Shown in pieces: positions 24,322 through 36,751 of a DNA stretch of 64,000 nt. The notes below the pieces were generated by a model that searched no databases, was not told the origin of the DNA, and worked only from the letters and a program-made list of their open reading frames with translations. The stretch is taken from assembly GCA_958496175.1 (NCBI GenBank), contig OY292279.1:21390001-21454000 (forward strand). Direction: 5' to 3'. The first letter of the stretch is position 1. Each line of letters opens with the position of its first letter. This stretch comes from Sisyra terminalis (taxonomy: Eukaryota > Arthropoda > Insecta > Neuroptera > Sisyridae). A program made the translations under genes and the position numbers.

Positions 24322-25355
24322 TTAGAACATGAACATTTAAGCACCACTGATATTTGTGACCATCGCAAAAAACTGCATACAAAATAATTCGTTCTTAAAA
24401 ATATAAAATTCATAACTTCATTAATATGACTAATTAAAAAGTAATATTTTCTTTTAACTATCCTTCAGATGAAGAAGTTATATTCAACTCAAGTGGCAAT
24501 TTAACATTCTAAAGTACCTATGCACTTTCTGCGTCTATTTATCCGAATGCTCATAAAATACAAATATTTCTATCATTTTCAATTAATATTACATTATTCT
24601 AATATATTCACGAGAGGAACACTTAAAATTCTAAAGTGTGTCTATAATTGTTGATGATAATTAACTTGAACAATTCAAATTGAACGAGTCTTATTTCCTT
24701 TTAAAACAATTACCTACATTTATTCAACTATCTATATTTATTCTCCGCTGATTTAAAATGATATTTTTAAAGTCGAATAAGTTGCAGACTAAAATTTTCA
24801 TAAATAAAATAATGATGTGATATATGTTTCGCTAGAATGCTTTTAGGAAAACCACTTGACCTTACGTAAAAATAAAGCATTAAGATTACGATACTTTAAT
24901 GTGACAATAAAAGTTGATTTTTGATATGCATATTTTTATACGAGCCCGAAATAAAATTTGCTCACATTTTAGGATAGAGCAAATTAAAATTGTTTTTTTT
25001 TTATTTATTATTTTTATATACCATATAGTCAAAATTAGTGTGGTGAATCACTGATCCATTGTAGATATTATGGTATTTATATTTTATATAAGTTTTTTTT
25101 TGGTTTTATAGACTAACAAAATATTTTTATTAGAATCGAGATTTATTAGATTTATTATCGAATTTATTAGAATAGAGATAAATATATTTCCACCTTAACT
25201 ATTTTGGCTTTACACGATAAAGACCAATAAAAAAATGATGTTATCATGGTATACCTCTGGCATACCTCTCATTGGATATATTTTTTGATGCCCTCGTGAT
25301 CGGATTTCTGAAGTTAATATGCTTAATACTTATTTTCATTTATTTATAGATATAG
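24322..25355. other. Gene-free AT-rich stretch
   Basis: No recognised gene or repeat. GGTATACCTCTGGCATACCTCTCA near 25249 is a short direct duplication. Confidence 0.5.
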
Positions 25356-25359
25356 TTAT

Positions 25360-25565
25360 AGATCTGTTAATTATCACCAACTTTGCTATTTACCTTTTTT
25401 CCATAGGACTTGTAGTTTTCCCGGATATCAAGATAAACTGTTTTTTACCCTTAAAAACTCATCCTCGTTCCCTTCCCGGCTTCAGATTACCCGAAAATTA
25501 TTTTTCCTTTCATTTTTGTTATATTCTCTTCCTCTTGCAAAAGGTTTCGTCCTACTGTAATTTTG
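25360..25565 (+). repeat. Dispersed repeat, partner of 62820-63050
   Basis: The stretch with CCATAGGACTTGTAGT, ATCAAGATAAACTG, ACCCTTAAAAACTCA and TTTTTGTTATATTCTC matches, in order, the complement of 62820-63050. A 104-codon open frame crosses it, but the homologous frame on the other copy carries gaps, so the shared feature looks like DNA repeat rather than protein. Class unknown. Confidence 0.6.
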
Positions 25566-25888
25566 TTGCATTTTTTACCATTTTTAAAAGCTTCTGCACT
25601 GGTCTAGTATCTAAACAAGTTTCCAAAGAATAAGTCATCCATGAAAGAAAAAAAGAAAATAAGAAAGAACAATTAAATAAATAAAGTTTCCCAACATAAT
25701 AATAGAGAAATAGAAATAGAAAATCTGAAATAGAAAAATAACAAATATTTGAATGAAACATTATTACGAAATGATTGAAAAACAATTCACTCTTATTAAC
25801 TCATTCTCGAATTACTCTATAGTCCTTGATATAGTCAACTTAAGGATGCAAGTTCTGCCCGTGACCCACTAAAGTATCGCTATACCTA

Positions 25889-26666
25889 ACGTGACCATAT
25901 TTTTTTTGCTTCAAAGCGGGACACCTGTAAATTTTAATACGAAAACTGGAAACCATATTATAATTTTGCGTAAAATGACAACACTAGAAATATAGTAAAA
26001 CTCAGTGCTTCTTTATTAGAAAAAAAAAAATTTTTTTAGAAAAGAAATTTGTAGATATTTATTTTTGAATGATTTTTATCCATGTACTATAGTCAAAATA
26101 AGATTTTTTCCGCTGACTTTGAACAGTTATACTGTGTATACAATATATAAAATAAATTGCAGTCCAATTTATTAACATAAACTTGAACAGAAGTTCAAAC
26201 AAAATATTCGTGACGTATTGCCCAGATACGTATTTCGATTGCCAAGCAATCTTCATCAATGGTCATCAAGTAGTTTGGATCACTCCGTAACTGCTTTGTG
26301 ATGAATCATCACATCAGTGATCCAAACTACTTGATGACCACTGATGAAGATTGCTTGGCAATCGAAATACGTATCTGGGCAATACGTCACGAATATTTTG
26401 TTTGAACTTCTGTTCAAGTTTATGTTAATAAATTGGACTGCAATATATTTTATATATTGTATACACACATGTACTATAGGCTTATGGCTTATGGGTTTTA
26501 CACTATAGGTATATGTAAATGTATACGTATACAGTATACCTGCATTATGATTTTGATTGTGATGAATTAATACCTATCACAGATCACTTTTTCTCAAAGC
26601 GGGACATCTGTAGGTTCTTCGGGGACAGCGGGACACAAAGTTTGAAAGCGGGACGTATGTTCACGT
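25889..26666. mobile_element. Terminal-inverted-repeat element with GCGGGACA-type ends, containing a foldback
   Basis: Left end ACGTGACCATA (25889) and right end, read on the other strand, ACGTGAACATA (from 26666) are inverted. Next to them are words rich in AAAGCGGGACA on both sides (25913, 26596, 26628, 26645). A clear target duplication was not found. The interior is mostly the foldback element at 26124-26467. No transposase. Confidence 0.45.
26124..26467. repeat. Foldback element, family F1, copy 2 (best preserved)
   Basis: Arms of about 150 bases are almost exact complements, from TGTGTATACAATATATAAAA at the left to its complement at the right, with a short centre near 26305. The right arm has CTGATGAA-GATTGC-TTG-GCAATC-GAAA (26341-26367); the left arm has the same with the first C changed to T. 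A 12-base direct repeat CATGTACTATAG lies at 26081-26092 and 26468-26479 and may be a target duplication, although the left one is 32 bases from the arm. Confidence 0.85.
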
Positions 26667-26699
26667 CAGCCATGTTCACCGGTGGGGCCTACGCCCCAC

Positions 26700-26880
26700 G
26701 TTGGGAATGATGGCTTTAATGCTTTTATGGCCTAGTACCCGTTCCACGTTGACGTTGTTTCTGGTGGTCAGGTTTGTAAGGGTTTCCATACACTCCCAAA
26801 TCAGTTTGGAACTGAACCGGGGTTTTCTTGTTGTATTCAAAACATCCTGCTATTTTTAAAAATACCTCTTCAAATATTCC
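26700..26880 (-). pseudogene. RNase H domain fragment of a non-LTR retrotransposon
   Basis: On the minus strand, with one frame change, the sequence gives SSKLIWECMETLTNLTT then NVNVERVLGHKSIK. This matches the family core SKL(V)WEC...L..L....V.L.WVPGH.GI.GNE. The catalytic environment is altered and the frame is broken, so it is dead. It abuts the GCGGGACA-type element. Confidence 0.6.
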
Positions 26881-28375
26881 TGTGCACAGGGTAGCACATC
26901 AAGTAAGTACCATCCTTTAGTAGTATTGATAATTCATACCGTAAACTCCATTCAGAAATACCAATACCTGAATTATTTCCTATAACAGAGCCATATGCTT
27001 ATCAAACAATGGTATCTGCCAAATTTTTCCCTCATATTCTTCCCATTTCTCTTATGATCTGTCTATGGCCAAAGTAAAACTTTTTTATTTTGTGATATTA
27101 TTTTTATTTCTAATGATCATAAAATTAGTAATAACAATTAAAGCTAAAGCAACAAAAGTATAAAGTAACGACCAAATTAATGTAGTTATTAATTGTAGCT
27201 TTTTTAATACCGCTGGTGAGAGAATCAATTTTTTCTACTAATACTTCAGATAATCGTTCTCTGTCACAATTAAAATCTTTAAATGTACCTACAAATATTA
27301 CTTATAAGCACTAGTTTTGATATTGTTGCATTTCTTATTGTTGTTAGCAACAAAAACTTCATAACAATTAAAGTTCTTAGCGACTCTACCGTTATTAAAA
27401 ATCTGTATATTGATGAAAATACATACATTTTAGTTTCCATAATTGAAATGAATTTAATAATAGCTTACATTAACCATTAAATAAAATTTGTTCAATAATT
27501 AACCTTCTTGTAAACTCGGATTTGGTACTAGTAGTTCGCCCAAAATACAAGATGCACAACTAAATAGTATATCAAACTACCATACGAAATTGCAGTTCTC
27601 TATGATTTATCGTTTTTGATATTTGCGAGATACACACGTACGTATGTCATACACCTATACGAGTACATCGTTCCGAAAAAATAAAATTGAATTCGAAGAT
27701 GTTCAAAATAAAAGAATCAAAATTTTGCCAGGAAAATTTTTCGCGATTACAATACCCTTTTGTATCTATTTTTACGTGAAGATGGAAAATTCTAAGGTTA
27801 ATTATAATTATGACATAAAAGTTTTAACCCTTTTTTTCGATTAAGAAATTATTTTGGAAAATTTTCATGTATTTACATTTTTCCATTAGTTTATAATTAA
27901 AAGTGATTTAATTTTATTTATCAGTTATTACTTTTTGGTGAATGATGATGATTTCTTAGTTCAAAGAGGCAAATTTATTACATTTCTACAAAAAATTTTT
28001 ACTGGCTGGAGGTGATTGCAACGACGTTTTAAGGCTTGATCATTATAGAAAGGAATGAATTCGATAAGAAATAAATGATGGAAAATTTTTCTTGTCTCCA
28101 TGGTTGATAATGAAAATGATTACATATTTTTGATGATGAAAACTGTGTAAGTTTTGCACAAAGCGGTAGCTAGCTAAAATAAGACAGAATAGATTTTCTT
28201 TGATTTTTCCTTTTCTTTTTGAAACTTTAAAGCTTTACGCATCATCCAATTTTGGTTTAATGATATTTGTTTTATCTATATATAGTGTTTTATTATAATT
28301 GATTTTTAATTAAAAGTTTTGCTCTTATCTGTATCTGAATAATCTATGAAATATTGTATTAATTTTTACACCAAA
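26881..28375. other. Gene-free stretch with a possible third SINE body
   Basis: Around 27330-27410, TTCTTAGCGACTCTACCGTT and TATTAAAAATCTGTAT resemble the body of the SINE at 14461-14646 in the same orientation, without a recognisable tRNA head. The open frames at 27283-27480 and 27623-27844 have no family resemblance. Confidence 0.35.
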
Positions 28376-28379
28376 AAGG

Positions 28380-28735
28380 AAGAAGATTTGAACTTCGTGA
28401 TATGTTAAAAAAAGGTATGCGTACCCTATTGTCAGTCACAGAATGAAAGGATTGTTGTCCTCCAATCTCTTACCCAGAAGCTGGAGGACAAAATTGACAC
28501 GTTTGAATTATAGGTGTATCACTGAATTGAGTAGATAGCTTATGATTTCCGAAAAAAAGCGAAAGTTACTATGTTTCGGTCACTCCTTAAGTATTAAAAA
28601 ATATCACGTTTTCCAGCTCAACATTCAGGATCAAATTGGAAGAAGAGCTTTGAGACGAAAAAGAACATCCAGTCTAGCCAACCATCGACAAAAGCACGAA
28701 AAGGCTATTTCGCAACGAGGTATCCAAAATTAAAA
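28380..28735 (+). pseudogene. C-terminal tail of a non-LTR reverse transcriptase, decayed
   Basis: The frame 28542-28733 has KRKLLCFGHSLSIKKYHV then QLNIQDQIGRRALRRKRTSSLANHR. This follows the family pattern (K)LR..GH..R......L.I.GKI.GRR..GR.R.SWL.N.R at the end of RTE/CR1-group reverse transcriptases. The catalytic domain is absent. A 5'-truncated relic. Confidence 0.6.
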
Positions 28736-28870
28736 TAGTCATAATTTTTGCTATTCTTCAGCATTGAAGAGGTACCAGAAAAAGAAGGTTCTAATTTTGT
28801 ATTCACTAAGCCTTCATTTTTTTAATAAATTATGTAAAATTTTAATTATTATATCATTCGGCTTAGTTTT

Positions 28871-28975
28871 GAAATGTCCTATTTGGGGAAGTGATGTAAA
28901 ACACAAATGTCTTTTAATTCATACCTTTTATTAACAGTACTAAGTTTTACATCACCTCCCCAAATAGGACATTTC
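28871..28975. repeat. Short hairpin element with 32-bp near-perfect inverted arms
   Basis: The left arm starts GAAATGTCCTATTTGGGGAA and the right arm is its complement (ending 28975). They match over about 32 bases with one mismatch (GGAAG versus GGAGG). The spacer is about 40 bases. No target duplication is evident. Either a miniature inverted-repeat transposon or a hairpin-forming transcript source. Confidence 0.7.
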
Positions 28976-29016
28976 ATGGCGATCCTGCCTATGGCCTTTT
29001 TAAACCGAATAAAATA

Positions 29017-29645
29017 TTAACATGAAAAAAAGACATTTTTAGTTATGAAAAACTTGTATTTCATTAAAAAAAAAGTTTCAATTTTAATGAACAAATGAGA
29101 GTCTAAAAACGATAAGTGTGCTAATGGGTCTTTTGTGACGTCACAGTACACATCAGTACGCGTATTGAAACCAAAATATAAACAGATCATTGAGTGGTTA
29201 TCATACAAACCATAATAATTAACACAATTATTGACATTTTTTACAATTTTCCTCCATGAAAAATTTGTATATTCTTAAAACAACTATCTTTTCTTTAGCA
29301 AAAGATTTTTGATAGCTTGTAAATAATTTAAATCATTAACATAATGTTAAAATAATTTAAACAACCTTTCCCTTTCTATCTTTCTATTAAAGAACATTTA
29401 TCATAATAAAATAAGAGAAAAAGTCCATGGGATTTTGAAAATTCATACTGTGACGCCATTTTAATGTTGGCTCCTCTTAAAATAACATAATTTGAATAAA
29501 TACGTACTGGATCTCAAATTAATACCATATTTTTGTAACATTACTAAATGGAAAAAGGGTTCCTCCTAATGGAATCCATTACCAATGGATTCCTTGTATT
29601 TATAATCCGTGGTCACTAATAATAATAACTAAGCCAGGCCTACGT
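29017..29645. other. Gene-free AT-rich stretch
   Basis: The 63-codon minus frame at 29017-29208 has no recognisable domain. Nothing else seen. Confidence 0.45.
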
Positions 29646-29650
29646 ACATA

Positions 29651-30991
29651 CAGAGATTTTAAGGATACTTTGGGAATGGATCTATACTAAATACATAAGT
29701 AACTTTTTTGAAACAGTATCGCAAGTAACTTTAAGCATCAAGTTGCTCATAAAAAAAGACTTAAAATCTTATCTTAAGTTACTTTTTTAGGATACTTTAA
29801 AATATACTTTTTAGTTTCTTTCCATACTATGTATGTAAGTAAGTTTCGTATCGTATTAGGTTAAGTAATCAGATAATATATTTCTTATCTTTATTAATTT
29901 AGAAAAAAGGAAAGTACATATGTTTAAACTTATATTAACACAATACACTCAAAAAAAAATATAGAAAATCAACATAAAATGTATATATTCAATTTTATAG
30001 AACTAAACAAAATAAACCTCTAAATGTATGCAAACATCAAAACATATTTGCTGCTGGTTTGATTAAAATAATAATAAAAGAGTTAATATTTGCGATAACC
30101 AAAAATCAAAAAATAAGCATTATTTTGAACAACTAGATACCCCATTTTAATATTTTTTGCATACTTTATTTTTAGTAACTTTTTAAGTTACTTTTATCCA
30201 ACGAATAAAGGAACTAAGATATAATAACTTAGATACTTTTAAGGGTGGATCACCGTCAGAAAAAAAATCGTTTTTTTTCCATAAATGTCTTCTTATAACG
30301 TATTCAAGAATTCAAGAATAACGTATTAAAAGGATTTGTCGATATTCGAAATATTTCGAGTTATAGACCTATATATACATAAAAATTAAATAAATTGATA
30401 ATAACATAAAAAAATATCTTAAAAAAACTTTAAATGCGTTTTTCTCGAAATCAACTTTTTAAAACTGGGAGACAAGATTTCTCAGAAACTATCCAACGGA
30501 TTGACTTGAAACTGGAGAGTGTTATAGTTCAACACGTCTTCTTGGTACTGAACCTCTGAAATTGGCCAAAACTCCACCCCCCCCTCAAAGTGGTAGAGGG
30601 GGAAAGGTCCAAAAAAAGGTCATTTTGAGAATTTTCAACTTTTTTCGGATTTTCGAGGTTCAGTACCAAGAAGACGCATTACTAAAACCTACATTCTTTG
30701 GAAAATCATGATCCGACTTCTGGTTTCCGCGAAAACTTGTCTCCCGTTTGCCTCCTCATATTTGAGGACCCTTTTTCAAAGCGCTGTAAAAGGGGGAGGG
30801 GGAGACATACTGGGGCAAATAAAAAAAAAATAGTTCAAAACTTTTACATGCCGAAGACCGTTTTTTAATATCTCTAAAAAAAAAATGGCAGCAGTTTTAA
30901 AAAAGTCATTTTTTTTTACGTTCTGACGGTGATCCACCCTTAAGTATCTCAGTTACTTCAAAGTTACTAAGATACTTTTTTCTGAAAGCTT
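29651..30991. repeat. GTTACTT/AGATACTTT-iterated repeat, copy 2, interrupted
   Basis: Begins CAGAGATTTTAAGGATACTT and resumes at 30944 after an insert, ending near GATACTTTTTTCTGAAAGCT. The iterated interior matches copies 1 and 3. The insert at 30243-30939 splits the repeat exactly at a TTAA. Confidence 0.6.
30243..30939. mobile_element. TTAA-flanked palindromic transposon (piggyBac- or Kolobok-like target)
   Basis: Perfect 19-bp terminal inverted repeats GGGTGGATCACCGTCAGAA are flanked on both sides by TTAA (30239-30242 and 30940-30943). Further inside are a perfect 22-bp inverted pair (30535-30556 with 30655-30676, CGTCTTCTTGGTACTGAACC core) and an inverted GGGAGACAAG pair near 30467 and 30737, so much of the element can fold back. 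TTAA targets are used by piggyBac and Kolobok; GGG ends fit Kolobok better, but no transposase is present to decide. Confidence 0.8.
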
Positions 30992-32925
30992 TGCGTACAG
31001 ATGTGCTGCCACATCTCTGTAGGACATATGCATGCATATATTTAGTGTTTTGGCATAATTTGTAAGTTTTCCTGGTTTCGATAAAATAACAAATAACAAA
31101 AATAATTATTATATTTAGTTGGGTACTGCCAACACTTTGGTATCATTCCAAAAAAATCCATTTAAAAATCGAAGCAAATATAAAATTATTTTGGTAAATA
31201 AGAAAAAAACAATTTTTTTTTAATTTTAGGTATTTGCAAATAGTTTAGATAACGTTTATAATACGAAAACATGAGTGCATTTTCTCAATCAACGGAAATG
31301 TCGTGTCTCATTTCTTCTATTTCAGGGTCGGTTTGCAAATAATTGGAAATATTAATTTTGAACTTTGTGCAGAATTTATGGCTTTAATTAATTGTTTGGA
31401 AAAAAAAGTAAAGACTTGCTTTGCATTGATATCCCATATCGCAATTGATAAAAGAAAATCTATTATACGTGTATGAAACAACTAAACCTTGAATAGAGGT
31501 CGCATGAATCGAGATATTTGATTTTCTAACGACCTTTTTGACCATCAACGTGATCACGCAGATTTAATATATTTTTTGATTTCAAATTGCTACGACTAAC
31601 ATATTAAAATATTTCCTTCTTTTTTTTGGGGGGAAAATCTCCACATCTATGTAAAATTATGAGGTCATTTACGTCGGCATTTAATTGCTTGCAGTGTTTT
31701 TATGCTCTTTTAATGTTTAAAAATCCATATCTCACTTATTTAATGAAAGGCTTTTCCTTTTCAACGATGCTCAATTATATATTACAACGTTATTGCAAGA
31801 AATGACCATTTTAATTTTTTGTTTTTCTTTTGATTAAATTACATTGTTTTTCATTTTTATAACACAAATTAGATAGAATGAATTACAGAAAAAATATTAT
31901 CAATTTATCGAATAGATTTTATTTCAAATAGCTGGGAAGTTCAAAAGTTCATGTTTAATATGTTTTAGGTAAATGGCAAGTTCATTGCTGCTATTTAAAA
32001 ACAATTATACTGCATTAATAATAATTGAATAATGATTGATAATACTTCCACATGACAATGAAAATGAAAATTATAATTAACTCTTCTATAATCCATTTCT
32101 CATAGAGTTGAAAGAAAATGTTTAAAAAAGATTTAATTCCAGAAAATTACAGAAATTTAGAAGAAAATTAAAACTTTATAATAATTCTGGTGTCTTAATT
32201 TTTATAAGTTGTTGAAATAAAGTAGAGACATTATAAACCAATATATCATTGTTTGTTTTTCAAAAGTTTGCGACACGCTGAGATACCATCGATACCATGA
32301 AATCACATCAAGAATGGCATCATTATTCTTAGCATATAAATTTATATTGTAAATGCTTAAATTTATATATTTGTATGGTACATGCTTTCGTTTTCCTTTT
32401 TCTTGACTATTGCCTTATTATGGACGGTATCAAAATAATTGCGAGAAAATATGGGATATAAAAAATTTAAAAATTCCCGAAGATTGCATTTAATTACAAA
32501 ATAATGACGAAAGATAGTTATTCAGTGTCTTAAAAAAAAAACCAATGCTTAAGAAAATCAGAATTTACCCTTAGAATTGTAGAATGTGGAGATTGATAAT
32601 AACATATAATCAAACTAACCAACTAAAACAACGTAAAATATTGACAATGTAAAGTAAAATATAATTATAATTTTTTTAGTAATTTTCCGATTACTTTAAA
32701 AATTCTAACTGTAAATATATGTTTAACATTGATAAAACTTTATTATTTTCGCATCACAATTAATTAATTAAGAAATTATTGTTTCACTATACGTTTTAAC
32801 AGCGGCTAATAAGCATGGTCAGGTGATAATTTATTTTCTCAATTGTAAACAAATTTCATACAAGGTATTTGTTGTAAATAATTTATCGTTGAGAATATTA
32901 GATGGAAACTAAAACCGAAATATTT
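30992..32925. other. Gene-free AT-rich stretch
   Basis: No domain, RNA gene or strong inverted repeat recognised. Confidence 0.5.
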
Positions 32926-32930
32926 AAATA

Positions 32931-33032
32931 TTTAAATGTGATTCATGTGAAAAATTCTACATTGACCAAATAGGTAGATCTTTTGGAACTATATATAAGA
33001 AACATACACTTAGAAAACCCTCCAAAGTCTAG
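32931..33032 (+). pseudogene. GIY-YIG-like segment, probably from a Penelope-like retroelement
   Basis: A 33-codon frame reads FKCDSCEKFYIDQIGRSF then GTIYKKH before a stop. This fits the C..C.KFYIGQTGRSF.TRYKEH pattern of GIY-YIG endonuclease domains carried by Penelope-like elements. The GQ core is changed to DQ and T to I. Only this short piece is recognisable. Confidence 0.5.
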
Positions 33033-33034
33033 AC

Positions 33035-34880
33035 AGCCTCCATTGTAAGCATTTTTTAAAAATGACGACTCAATACAGGTGTATAGTAATTAAAAAGGTT
33101 GAAATATATATTTTCAATAGTTTTTGTCATTATGAGCCAGAGTTAGTCTTTTCCATTAAATCGATGCCTCGAATAAAAAAAATTTTTGTCGAAATATCGA
33201 ATTAATCCGATGTATCGTATGATAAAGATTGAGTAGACTCGATGTATCGATGTTTAGTGAAGACACCTATCCTAAATCTTATGATAAGAGATAAAATCAA
33301 CGTTTTCAGGTGATAATAAAAGCAGATGTTTAGGTTCTTAGGTATTTAAGTAAGACCAATTAGTAGCATCACCTTAATCCAAAAATTTGAGCTTTATAGT
33401 ACTTTTCAGTCTAAACCTTTGAGAGTTTGAAAATACGTTGAAACATTTCGAAAAATATTATTTTTTACTCATATATATTGGTGGAGTCCTCTCGTGCCTC
33501 GAAATTTATAACGTTGGTCTAAAGTGTTAACCTATTAAGTCCATTTGAACAGTTTTTACAAGAGAAGGAAATAAGTAAATGTGAGCTACATAATTTACCA
33601 GAGAAAATAGGTTTTCCTTTCATGTTATATTTTGAAATTCTCATATTGAAAGTGATTTTTTAGTTTGCCATTCGATAGAATTTCGTATTCTCTTCCTAAT
33701 AGAAAAAAAAATCACTTAATTGAAAATGAACTTAGCAGGATAACACTTAAGATCGACGGAGGTACCTTGGTACTTTGACCAATATTGAACTAGAAGTATT
33801 TGCTAATAATCTTCCATTTTTCCTTTTTAATCGACCCCTTGAACTCTTCGCGTTATATACTACCCCAGTAATAAATTTATAAATATTATTAGTAATTTTA
33901 ATATTCATTTAGTTTTTTTTTTATGAAAAACAAAGTGCATTTTTATATTTTCCTCCCTCATTAGCTAAATTGCTTGAGTTCTTAAATATTTTTTACATTA
34001 GTTGCATTAATTATTTTGCAATAATTTTTGTGAGAAAATAAAATATTTGCACCTTTGCTTCAATAGACAATTATAGTTTCAATTTTGTATGTAAATTCAA
34101 TTTCTCCATTTAATTTACCTATTGTCTAAGTGATCATCCGTTTAGAGAACTTTATTGCATTATTTACAATGTTATCTTTTCTTTGAAACATTAGTTGCAC
34201 AATATATTTTTGCATGTAGGTAAAACCATTTCCTTCCCAAAAGTATAATCGTGATTAAATGAATTAATTTAATGATTAAATTTCCCAAAACTGATTTCAA
34301 TGTTTTTGCATATATGTTGAAAAAATATGATAAATTAAAGTACAGTAACAGTTACATCTAGAAAATATTAACAAAAAATTAAATTATTTTTAATTTTTCG
34401 TTATCTAGCTATAAAATATAAGAAATTATTCAATTTATAACTTTAAAACATAATTTGATCATATAATTTAAATAACCAAATCAAAACATAGTTCATAGGC
34501 CAAAGTTTCAAGGATCACGTGAAAATTATTAAAGTATGTGATCAATTAATTCCCATTCGTCAATTGTATTGAATTTAGAGCATAAACAAACGTGAAAACT
34601 TGCAAAAACACAAAAATACATTTATTTTAAAATACAGACCACGTGCTAGTTTTAATTTGAATAAATTACTATAACTATAAGAAATTATTTCTCAGAATTT
34701 CGATTATTGCTAAAATTTTTAATTTGTACAAAATAATTTATCAACAGCCCAGAAAACTTGTTTTCTTCTCCAAGAATCAAAAAATTTTCAGTAAAAAAAG
34801 GAAAGTAGTCTCTGATATTATTTAAGGTCCTAGTATTACAGGATTCGTCTTGTTCGTTCTATTATTTGCTCTTACAAATT
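33035..34880. other. Gene-free AT-rich stretch
   Basis: Around 33160-33260 several GATGTATCGA/ATCGATG words occur, like those in the element at 59296-59759. No other feature recognised. Confidence 0.45.
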
Positions 34881-34889
34881 CTTAGGGTG

Positions 34890-35330
34890 GATTTAAATGA
34901 GCTTCTTTGATTTATGCAGATTTTTGGCGGAGGACATCGAAGGATCAAGGGAAATAAGTTGACGAACGTAGCAGAGAAAGATTGTACGGGAAAGGAATGA
35001 TCATTTCACGAAAGGAGAATGCTTGCCATAGCGAATACCATCAGAGTGTCTAAAAAATTAATTTTGGCAGCATGGGATGATATAAGAAATGGGCACCCGC
35101 ATAAGCTGCAGTGGGTGCAAATAAACTGAGGACTCCACCTCCACTACCATCTCTGGGTACCATCTCTGGGTAGCCTTTCTGGGTAACCTCTCTGGGTACC
35201 CTCTCTGAGTAACAGACAGGATGCAGGAGATGTGGGGATGAATTAAAAGAAGACCAGGTAATTTTATACCATTTCTATACTAGTAGATCTACCAATTCCT
35301 CCTGAAACTCCAGTGTTACAGAAGGGAAAG
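34890..35330 (+). pseudogene. RNase H to zinc-knuckle region of a non-LTR retrotransposon, decayed
   Basis: Translation gives FGGGHRRIKGNKLTNVAEK, matching the WVPGH.GI.GNE.AD.LA block of RNase H. It is followed by ANTIRVSKKLILAAWDDI and, later, CRRCGDELKED, like the zinc-binding CRRCGEEEE motif. Stops and an inserted minisatellite break the frame. The base composition is less AT-rich than the surroundings. Confidence 0.55.
35146..35210 (+). repeat. 13-bp minisatellite, five units
   Basis: Five consecutive 13-base units with consensus ACCATCTCTGGGT (35146, 35159, 35172, 35185, 35198). The first two are identical and the rest differ by one to three bases. It lies inside the retrotransposon fragment at 34890-35330. 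Confidence 0.85.
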
Positions 35331-35334
35331 GAAG

Positions 35335-36745
35335 TAATGCAAGGTGCCGCAGAAAATAAAGGAAGTCAGAACACAGTTAGAAGAATCCAAATGGTCAAAA
35401 TAGTGTTCATATTTGCGGGACTATTCCAAGGCATTTGAATCATTGTTTCGAGTGCTACCTAGCTATTATAAATAGGGCAAATCAGATAAAATTAATATGA
35501 GTAAAACTACTTGTGAACAACATAGTGTAAGCGTAAAGTGCCAAAGAACGTCACGCATGAATTTAGCAATTACAGCAATTATAAATGATAAAGAAAGCGT
35601 TTTTGAATAAATATAGTGTAATGGATCATATAGGTATTATTAAAGAGGATTTTGGCAGAAATCCTCCACTGATTTAGTGTCTTGATTGGTTACACTTTGT
35701 GCTTTAATAATATCTGTTACCGGAAAAGTTTTTCAGGTGAAGAAAATTTACATTTTTCACGATTTGGTTTGATTTTTGGTATTGATTTTTTTCAGTAGGT
35801 AAAATATATTTTTTATTCACAAATTGCAAATTTACATTTTTTGCTTTTTTTTTTTTGGTAAGATTTTAAGTTACAAAAATGGTAAAGATTCTAAATAAGT
35901 CTTGATTTCTTGTTTTAATAACTTAGCAGATGATACCAAATAAATATTCTCTCAGTAAATGTTTGCACTACCATCTAAGGATTATTTTTATCACAAGTAT
36001 TTCTTTTATTATAAGTGTTAAAGAATACTTTGTTCGTAATATTGGAAATCAACTATAAAGAATTTTTGTTCAAACTCCAAATTAGTTTCTAATAGTTATA
36101 AATAAGATTTTTTTTTAAAATTAACTATCATGTTTCAACTAAAATCTTTAGGAGCTCTAATTATAAATAAACTATGAATTTTATTTATTTTCAAAGATTA
36201 TAAAAATTTTGTCTAAATACATGAAACTACCAATTTTTAGTAGGTAGTGTTAAGGATAGTTCAGTATGGTTTTATGGTAATAACGACGAAAAGATTATCA
36301 AGCATAACATTTTAAAATATACTAAACCCAAAGTGCGTAAGGGAATTATGAAAAAGTGTTCTGGCATCATTCACACTAAGATCACTAACTAAGGTACCCT
36401 CTGATATACTTTGTCAACGATATATTATACAAATTCCACCAAAAATTCACTATTGAGGTTTTTACCTAGATAGCCTTGGTACTAGAAACCTGCATTTTAA
36501 ATTCTAAAAACAAGAACTTATCAAACGATATGGATTATTACGTAGAATATTATTACTACGACCAATTTGAGCTTATGGACCAGAACTATAACATTCTGCA
36601 AAAGCTTCAATGATCCAAATCATTCAATTCTTTTAATCTAAAGTTCTTCGTCGAATAATCAATGCTCCATATTATTTAAACCGCCAAATTATACACAAAG
36701 ACCTCAACTTCCTATTGTCACTATAAAAAATTTTTTTGTGGGAAT
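35335..36745. other. Gene-free AT-rich stretch
   Basis: No recognised gene or repeat boundary. The first 150 bases are the diffuse end of the retrotransposon fragment. Confidence 0.45.
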
Positions 36746-36751
36746 TGTGTT

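Noticed and set aside
25319..25785. Hydrophobic open frames on both strands that could suggest small membrane proteins
   Set aside because: The T- and A-rich composition gives F/L/I/Y-rich chance translations, and the region belongs to a dispersed repeat.
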